From NCBI GenBank assembly GCA_946894095.1, contig OX335641.1:7582501-7646500 (forward strand): a DNA stretch of 64,000 nucleotides, in the 5' to 3' direction. Below are positions 56,830 to 64,000 of the stretch, one piece after another. Below the pieces are notes generated by a model that worked only from the letters and a program-made list of their open reading frames with translations, ran no database searches and was not told the origin of the DNA. Every line of letters starts with the position of its first letter. Position 1 is the first letter of the stretch. Made by a program: the position numbers and the translations under genes. Source of the DNA: Incurvaria masculella. Taxonomy: Eukaryota > Arthropoda > Insecta > Lepidoptera > Incurvariidae.

Positions 56830-57110
56830 TTAGCAGCAAACGCAATTAGAGGAGCGGTAGATTGGCGAAAGCGAGCCGGTCAACGCGGGCTTGGTGCGTG
56901 CGTCCCATATTCTGGTGTATTATTGGCGGAGTCTCGTCGCAACTGGAGCAATGTCACCGGTGCGGTGGCTGGGAGCTTGCGGCGGACGTCACGCCGCCAA
57001 CGGCCGACTGACGACCAACCGAGGACTGCGGGCAGGGTTGCCACGTGCTGCGTGGGCTCCGCCACTTTAAAATGGGTCCCACTGCATTTATTACCGTGCA
57101 TGTCGAAAGA
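56830..57110. other. GC-rich island with CCAAT and E-box motifs
   Basis: Roughly 250 bp of GC-rich, CpG-containing sequence with ATTGGCG/CCAAT motifs, a CACGTG E-box near 57040, and initiator-like TCAGTC on the minus strand near 57012. Open frames on both strands have no recognisable product. It could be a promoter; this is inference from composition only. Confidence 0.25.
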
Positions 57111-57112
57111 GC

Positions 57113-57493
57113 CGAGTGGCTCGTAACTTAGGGGCGTGTGGACTTTCCTTCCATGCCAGAGCTCATTGTTTCAAACCCCGATCCCGGTCAAGCACCACTT
57201 TCTTTCTCTTTCTGAGTTGGATAAGTGTATGTATTTACGAATGAGAGTTGTTCCATGGTTCGGAACCCATATAAAACTGCTCCATATAAAGCTTCTCTTT
57301 GCTGACTAGGTGGTAGAGTTTAAGCCGACCAAGGTTAGTTTCAATGAGGAGGAGTTTCAATAGAGTTCAATGAGGCCTTGCTGATAAAGGGATAGTCCGG
57401 GTATGCCACCTAATTCCTTCGGAAAAGCGGTGTGTTGGTCTATACATGACGATGGGTGTGGTATTAGCTATCGATGTCCAGTTACATACAAAA
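57113..57493 (+). mobile_element. tRNA-headed SINE, divergent full-length copy
   Basis: Head CCGAGTGGCTCGTAACTTAG with B box GTTTCAAACCCCG, body GACTAGGTGGTAGAGTTTAA, diagnostic CCTAATTCCTTCGG and tail GCTATCGATGTCCAGTTACA. Internal deletion of the CGAAGCGGCAATG section. Directly abuts the copy at 57510. Confidence 0.72.
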
Positions 57494-57509
57494 GGGATTT
57501 ATCGTTCGC

Positions 57510-57778
57510 AGTTCTGATTCCACGTAAGACTGTAGTTCCCCTTCCTAGGCGGTATGGTGAATCCCGCCCGGGTTGATACCATCGCGATATCGGGTTGATA
57601 TCATCGAATGAACGATAGTCGAAGCTGCAATGAAAATTGTCCACGTTTACCATCCAGTTTCCATTAGTTGTCCTTCCGTAGCCGTGAAATATAATAAAGG
57701 TCCTGGCATAGCATTTAGTTCCCATGTGGTGTTTGAACAGTAGGTGTGGTATTAGCATGACATGTCCAGTTACATAAA
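57510..57778 (+). mobile_element. SINE body, 5S-type subfamily
   Basis: Body begins TTCTGATTCCACGTAAGACT, contains CCCGCCCGGGTTGATACCAT (partly duplicated), and the diagnostic TTAGTTCCCATGTGGTGT; ends GACATGTCCAGTTACATAAA. The head is missing. Confidence 0.68.
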
Positions 57779-57954
57779 ACATGTGATCAAGCAATAAAAT
57801 GAGACAATCAATTTACTGAGCTTCTCACCTCGAACGGTACCTTGAAATCACTGACTGACCGCGGTAAAAGTGGACACCTGGCGACCCTGAGTGTCCACCA
57901 TTGTGCAGTTATACCAAGGAACTGCAAAACTCTATGCTATGGCCATGTAGATAC

Positions 57955-58140
57955 ATATATGAAAGTTATTTTTATTTCATGATTTTAGCCCAACACACCG
58001 ATTTCCTGAAATAACTGAGAGCCATGCCAGGGCCGTCTTTAAAAATTCACGGCTGCATTGATCAAATCAAAATAACGGTCAATTTTCCTTTGTCGCTTCC
58101 TGCATCTTTCATTAAATGCCGATTAACCCTACCTTCTCGT
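57955..58140 (-). mobile_element. Degenerate SINE body
   Basis: TTTTAGCCCAACACACCGAT, GAGAGCCATGCCAGGGCCGT and TCACGGCTGCATTGATCAAA align to the inverted SINE body with many substitutions. Confidence 0.5.
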
Positions 58141-58322
58141 AAATAGGCTAGAGATGGCCACCTCCTGCCCCAGGCCGATATTGTAACCCATTTTATAACC
58201 AACCGCATCCATTGTTGCTAAACCTCGATGATCGAACATTGAGGCGTCGCTCCACCGAACATCCGAGGCTAAGGACATATATTAAGAGGAGTTAGATTAT
58301 CTATACCTTTTCTATCTAAATA

Positions 58323-58545
58323 GTCATGGATGGCTAATACCAAACCGACCGTCAAATATGACTACACAACGGAAACACACCACATGGAAACTAGGTTCCA
58401 TGCCAGGACCTTCCTTTATTGCTCGGCTAAATTGAACTGGATGGAAAACCCGGACAATTTTTATTGCCGCTTCTACAATCGTTCATTCAATGCGATGGTA
58501 CCAACCCAGACGGTATTAACTCTGGTAGGTAAGTAAGGAAGGAAG
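58323..58545 (-). mobile_element. SINE body, 5S-type subfamily
   Basis: CATGGATGGCTAATACCAAA, diagnostic CACCACATGGAAACTAGGTT, GCCAGGACCTTCCTTTATTG, GTTCATTCAATGCGATGGTA; ends GGTAAGTAAGGAAGG. The head is missing. Confidence 0.7.
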
Positions 58546-58699
58546 CACGGTGCAAGAGGCAATGAACTCACCGAAAAATGCTTATTTTCGGTAGTAATAT
58601 GACATTTCTAACCAGTTCCATCCCGTCACTGCCAGAACTAGTTACACCGTCGTTAAAGTTCATGCCCGAGGTGGTACCATCCCATTGGATGAAAATTTA

Positions 58700-60767
58700 A
58701 CATAGTCTGAATATTATTTATATACCTTAAATCTCCTACTAAAATTAAAAACAGATCAGAAAACAATTGAAAATAGCAGAATGAAATTAAAATTGGTATA
58801 ACGAACTATGCGTACTTATTAAAGCCGCTTTGCTTCTAAAAACGAGACCGACATTCCCTATAAATTTAGCGAACTGCAAATAGAACATCGTGACGCAAGC
58901 TACGCCGGTCGCCGCAGTAATAGCTCTCCAAGTTGTGATTAGAATTGGCGGTCGCTGCTGTGATCGTGAAGTATGATCTACTTTGGAGAACAATCTACGT
59001 TACGGTGCTTTCGAATGTGCCAGACTTATCCGTAGATCATCTCTTGTACATCTAGCCCAAGCTAACTTAGCCTAAACAGCCAACAGAGACCGCGACACAG
59101 AAAATATAAGCCTTATTAGCAACCTGCCTGCCAGATAGGTCACTTATTTTTAGTCGACAGACGACTGAGGTGAATATGTAGTTCCACTGATTAAGGAGCT
59201 CGCACACCATATTTATGGAAAAAAATAACAATAAAATATATTGCATGTGCATAGTATTAACGTGGGTTCTAAAAACCTGCGGGATTACTTTTGTCATGTG
59301 GAAATATGTAAGGACGTAGTTGCGCTGTTTGATTTAACGCCCATTAATAGCTCCTAGACGAGGCTTATGCAATATTCTATAGCAGAAACACCTTACTAAG
59401 TTAAACCTGAAGAGAAAGCCCTAGGAGCGTATTCATAGCTTCACGGCCGTGGCAGACCAACAGTATCCGCTGCATCGACAGCACACCACTCCACTTCTTT
59501 TGTTGTAGGAAGCGACAACGCGTAGCGGCAGCACGTAGCCACAGTAATGAAGTCACCGACAATCGGTGAAAGAACCTGATGAACACCATTAAACGCACCC
59601 TCAGATTCAATGGAGAGAGTAGGGAGAGAAGCTGTCTGTGACAGTTACTTTTATTCATATTTAATCTCGATGAGACTGAAAGAAGTTATAGTGACGATAA
59701 TTAAAATGATATAGTTAAGAAATGCAGACACAATGAATAACAAACACGAAATAGCTAATAACAAAAGACCAGATTGATGAAGTACATGTCTCGGGAATTT
59801 ACTATTTTGGTCTTCTGAAGCTTTCGGGCTAATCTCTAATTATATAACACTTCCAAAAGTCACAGAATAAGTAATAGTTTTACCAAAGTTATTAAATTAC
59901 TCTTGAGTCGTTCACACCCTGTTCATGATTGTCACTAATCTCTATTTTTCCACCTAAGTCCAATACACCAGTTTAAAATTCAAGACAATGGATATTATTC
60001 TATCTGGAAAAAAATGCAAGCAAGGATGCGTTTTCTTTTCGATCATTTACGGCATGAGCATTTACGCAATTATCGTTACCGTTCACAGATATCTGCCTTC
60101 ATTGACCGTATCCAACCATGAATGCAATGAACTGCCAATAATGATGCAACCCGTGCAAAATTTTAGGAAAAATAATGAAATAGCATCTGCGAGGTAATTA
60201 CAATGAGAGATTTTATCCCATTAAAGGCACCGAAAATACAGAAAAGTAAAAATTACGTTGAAAAAATTGTCAATTCTCTTAATGTAATTTATATTGTTTA
60301 TAAGATAACTTACCATTCCCAAAGATGTACTAAGCAGTCGAACATGACGCAGCCTTGTTCCTTCATGCAGGTTACGTGCCGAGCCATCTTGCTGCTTCTC
60401 TTATAACGCTCTTTTCTTCGACGTCTATCTTAAGTTACTTAATCGTTCTTAGATACAGTTGCCTTCATTCTAAGTTAAGCTTTTTCGAGAGCATATTATT
60501 TTATAAGTCACAGTCCTCACTCGGTGCCCGCGCGCATTGCTTTTGGAAACGATGTCTCTGGAACGACAGAAAAGGTGCCAATTAGTGATGAAATGAACGA
60601 TGGTGACTTATTCAATAAGATGCGATGAAATAGACCAGATTGTGCAATAGTCAAATAATCTGTTGCATTAGTGGTTTAGCGGTTTGGCGTATCTACTATC
60701 TTCGGTCGGTCGTTAGGTCGGTTCGACCAACTTCTAGCGGCATCAATTTATTTAAATGTTTTCCTAT
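58700..60767. other. No gene or repeat recognised
   Basis: AT-rich; short ORFs on both strands without conserved features. A SINE sliver (GGTGGTACCATCCCATTGGA) sits at 58669-58690. Confidence 0.45.
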
Positions 60768-60898
60768 TTAGGGTTCCGTACTCAAAGGGTGCCAACGGAA
60801 CCCTACAAAAAACTTGATTTTTGGTGTGAAATCTTGTACGATGGTACGTAACCCTTCGTGCTTCGCGAGAGACTCGCACTTGGCCGGTTTTTGATAGT
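60768..60898 (-). mobile_element. CCGGCCAAGTGCGAG-family repeat, internally deleted
   Basis: Both ends are present (TTTAGGGTTCCGTACTCAAA and GACTCGCACTTGGCCGGTTT) with most of the middle missing, leaving 130 bp. Confidence 0.75.
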
Positions 60899-61891
60899 AA
60901 TGCCACTTAACAAAAATAATTGCACGAATTGTTACGGTGAAGAAAAGAATCGTGAGGAAACCCCCTTTTCATTTCATTTATTAAAACTTTCGGTAGTCAA
61001 ACTACACTAAGTTACTTCACAAACTGATGAATCCACGGATCGATCAACTCAGTTAAGATGAACCCGAAAATAAACTTCACTGGTTTAAATGTTTGTGCCG
61101 TCCATAATAATTACATATTTACACACTTATATCTAAATGCTACTGCCAACAATTCTTTGGTAGCATCGTTTAAGACGACGAACAAAGAACTAGATAAACG
61201 GCAACCCTGAGTCTATTAAAAATACAAATGACTTGACTAACAAAGTTGCTAAAACAATAATATATAGAGTATTACAATTATATCGTAAAAACCTATACAC
61301 AAAGATTTAGATGCCCTATACACTACATCTGTGGCATATTTTTAATGTAGTTCTTCTGGTTTAAGAAAGGTAGCTCCTTAACGGAAATAGATCACAATAA
61401 TATCGAATAGCGAAGAAATGTGGTAAACCAAGATGAAGTTATTCGATCAAGATCATCAGAGAGCTATCTCCATTGGCTATGTCGGACGGTGTGAAATTTT
61501 AATATTTCTTCGGTTGATCCGTTACCGCTGGACATTCCCTACTAATGCGAGATGATACACAATCATTTGTGTCGCCAGCGTGAAAAATTGCGTCTTGCTC
61601 CATTTCCTGTATCGCGTTAACGTTTCTGTTCGTTTTGCTTATTTTGTCTATGGCCTCGGTAAGTTTTCAACGGTATCAAAATTTAATTGTTGCCGGTTAG
61701 GAATTTTGTAGCGAGATAACCAGAATGTTGTTTCTATTTTTAACCGACTTCATTGGATTTCATTGTTATTAAACTTGAAGCAACAAATGTCACAAATTAA
61801 ATCTGTTATCATTTCTGGAAAAATACTTGGCTGCATGAGCATACTATATGTATGTACTAAGTATTTTTGTGATATAACTGTAACTAACTTA

Positions 61892-62940
61892 GGGCAAATT
61901 TAACAAAAGTCTGATAAATCGGATCCATAATATTGGACGGATTTATTTCCGCATACATACATATATACCTTCACGCCGTTTTCCCGGAGGGGTAGACAGA
62001 GATGATAGTTCCCCATACGGTACGATCACAGCACACCACTTTGGCTTCATCTACAGGCATAAATCTTTTCATACATGCTCTACGATTACGGGTGCTACGT
62101 ACGTACTACCTTTACGAAGAATTACATCGGTTTATTTACGCCTCTGCTTATCCATCCGTTATAGATAGTCCATATTTACTTATTCGTAAAATGACAGCCA
62201 GATAATTGTGATAGAAGATATTATTCTCCGGTAATACCCGCCCCGTGGTGCGACGCCTTGCGATTCGATAAGCTGGGTGAAGCATCTCTGAGCGCGTGAT
62301 GGGTCCTCGATGGGTGACCATTTTCAACCGTTGAGGCTGGCCGTGGTTTGGATTCCACGTAAAACTGTAGGTCCCCTTCCTTACTTACTAGGTGGGAGGG
62401 TTAATCTCGCCCGGGTTGGTACCATCGCATTGAATGAACGATGTTCGAAGCGGCAATGAAAATGGTCCATGTTTTCAATCCAGTTAGTTCAATGCAGCCG
62501 AGAAACATAAGGAGGTTCCTAGGCACCTAGTTCCCATGTGGTGTTTTAGGCTAGTATCTCACGGTCAGTTTGGTATTAGCCATCCATGTCCATTACCACT
62601 TTATTCAACGGTGTGTCGTATCTCTGCAGCGAGCCTAATCTCTGTCATTTATAGTGAGGGTAGACATAAATCTCCGGTTAGACATTAGAATGTACCCAAG
62701 CATTGATTGTGATTGTGACTGTTATGTTTGTAAAACACAAGATCAGTGTGTAGGTGAACATTGTTGAACATAACTAGCCTACCACTTATAATACAGTCTT
62801 TGGGGGCAGTTTAAGTGGTAGCGAATATTATTTGTTGTTTATATTTGTGTGAATAAATAAATAAAAAAATATATAAAATAAAAAAGTCACATAAAAAAAA
62901 TCAGTCCGATAAGTACTATTTGAGGAGGAAAATCGGCCCT
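61892..62940. mobile_element. Second Harbinger-like MITE, heavily interrupted
   Basis: The left end reads TTAGGGCAAATTTAACAAAAG and the right end AGGAGGAAAATCGGCCCTAA; interior pieces (CTCTGCTTATCCATCCGTTA; TTGTGATAGAAGATATTATT) match the element at 40818. It is broken by an insertion near 61960-62120 (containing CGTTTTCCCGGAGGGGTAGA, a motif I know from lepidopteran repeats) and by a SINE at 62238-62600. Confidence 0.55.
62238..62600 (+). mobile_element. 5S rRNA-headed SINE, copy 2
   Basis: A degraded 5S-like head (GATAAGCTGGGTGAAGC then GGTCCTCGATGGGTGACC) joins GAGGCTGGCCGTGGTTTGGA and the common body, with CCTAGTTCCCATGTGGTG and tail CATCCATGTCC. The head-body junction is the same as in the copy at 11704. 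Confidence 0.75.
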
Positions 62941-63346
62941 AAGTATGTTTAGAAAAAACACTTTTATACATTTTTTTATTTTACTATATTATTGATTATC
63001 ATTGCATGTCAGTGACTTAACTCTCCATTTCTATATAAACTGCATTACATAAAATACATTACTTTATCTGCCTAAACCTGCATGTTTCCATGTTCAATAC
63101 ATGTGCAATAAACGTATACTGAATTCATGTTTCCATTAATCGATTTCTTATCGCCCATGATTCATACCTTCTCAGAAAACTTTCGTGAGGCTGCTAAGAA
63201 TAATTATTCAATTTTGAGCGGCCGAAATGTTTCTCTATAATTAAAATTTCTTATTTTAACTGCACTGGAGATAAAAGATCTACAGACCGAAAATCCATAA
63301 TGGTCATGTAAAATATTGGGTGGGTATTACATGCACACAATTATTT

Positions 63347-63525
63347 TAGGGTTTCGTACCCAAAGGGTACCAGCGGAATTTGTTAAGCCTCCTATTACTA
63401 AGCCTCCGCTGTCCGTCCGTCCGTCCATTTGTCACAGGGCCGTATCTCAATAACCGTCATAGGTAGGCATCTGAGATTTTCACGGAGTTTGTATTTGTTT
63501 TGCCGCTATAACAACATTTACATCA
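63347..63525 (-). mobile_element. CCGGCCAAGTGCGAG-family repeat, partial
   Basis: Hairpin end TTAGGGTTTCGTACCCAAAG through CCGTCCGTCCGTCC to TTTTGCCGCTATAACAACAT; the palindromic end is missing. Confidence 0.7.
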
Positions 63526-63627
63526 GAATATTTATCAGTACACATAAGGGCCGGATATACCATGTCGGGGGCCCTAGGCAATGCATTTCTCGGGGTCCCT
63601 TTACCCTTGTATTACCTTCTTTTATGC

Positions 63628-63836
63628 AACCCGACATGGGTGGCTGACGCAGCTATACCGTCATGATATTATCCCAATACACCACATACCGAAGGAATTA
63701 GATGCCGTGCCAGGTCTTTCCCTATATGAGCACGGCTACACTGAACTGGATGGAAAACATGGAATATTTTTCATTACCGCTTCAACCATAGTTTCATCCA
63801 ATGCGGCGGTACCAACCCGGGCAAGCTTTTACCCTA
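63628..63836 (-). mobile_element. SINE body, tRNA-type subfamily, truncated
   Basis: CCCGACATGGGTGGCTGACG, CATACCGAAGGAATTAGATG, GAGCACGGCTACACTGAACT and GGTACCAACCCGGGC in inverted orientation. It stops at TTACCCTAC where an AACCGACTTC-family element begins. Confidence 0.7.
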
Positions 63837-63840
63837 CTTT

Positions 63841-64000
63841 TTAACCGACTTCAAAAAATGATGAGGTTCTCAATGCGACTATGTTTTTTAATGTTTGTTA
63901 CCATAAGTAAGACCTACTAAACGTGCTACTACGTTTAGTAGGTCTACCCATATTTAGACAAATTAGTTAGTGTACTTCAGATTCACTAAAAATAAATAAA
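63841..64000 (+). mobile_element. AACCGACTTC-family element, cut by window edge
   Basis: Begins AACCGACTTCAAAAAATGAT and continues to TGTACTTCAGATTCACTAAA, matching 25806 onwards. Contains a 20-bp palindrome around CGTGCTACTACGTTTAGTAG. Truncated by the right window edge. Confidence 0.65.

Noticed and set aside
1..64000. CRISPR arrays, operons or phage-like modules
   Set aside because: The DNA is an intron-bearing insect genome; direct repeats here are mobile elements or coding minisatellites.

Overview
The window is nuclear DNA from an insect, almost certainly a moth or butterfly. Coding sequence is broken by introns with GT/AG borders, background DNA is AT-rich, and the introns and intergenic DNA hold repeats typical of Lepidoptera: the AACCGACTTCAAAAAAGGAG family, the CCGGCCAAGTGCGAGTCGG family, and CR1/Jockey-type LINE fragments. 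There are no operons, CRISPR arrays or intact RNA genes.

One protein-coding gene is well supported. It lies on the minus strand from 20630 down past the left edge, so its 3' end is missing. I assembled it by eye from splice borders and reading phase: 20630-19429, 17204-16997, 14378-14327, 12739-12642, 10830-9822, 9686-8976, 8069-7862, 7096-3584, 3366-3146, 2765-2646, a 12-base microexon 977-966, 803-606, 519-266 and possibly 229-153. The phases agree through every junction down to 519-266. The product is a very long, mostly disordered scaffold (about 2,590 codons seen). It has a Q/P/N-rich N-terminus, one PH domain split over two exons, a conserved EWKQRMLQSPL segment, a 1,171-codon acidic Ser/Asn-rich exon, and a C-terminal coiled coil. 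This is the layout of the PLEKHA5/6/7 family; the likely fly counterpart is kramer (kmr). The 5' end is unresolved: the first large exon starts with a splice acceptor, and several GC-rich islands upstream (around 31.1-31.3, 50.5-50.8 and 56.8-57.1 kb) are only candidates for first exons or promoters.

From about 20.7 to 64 kb I find no convincing conserved gene. This part is a nested mosaic of mobile elements: one SINE body joined to three different 5' heads (tRNA-like, 5S rRNA-like and a third type), a 550-bp TTAA-flanked MITE in three copies, long foldback elements, a hAT-like MITE nested in a Harbinger-like MITE with readable target duplications, LINE reverse-transcriptase fragments, and a possible 3.9-kb DNA transposon at 24.5-28.4 kb. 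The same families fill the introns of the PH-domain gene; one SINE ends about 20 bp from a splice donor.

The observations most worth a second look are the SINE family with three heads, the in-frame 12-nt microexon, the duplicated C-terminal coiled-coil segment, and the coding minisatellites.
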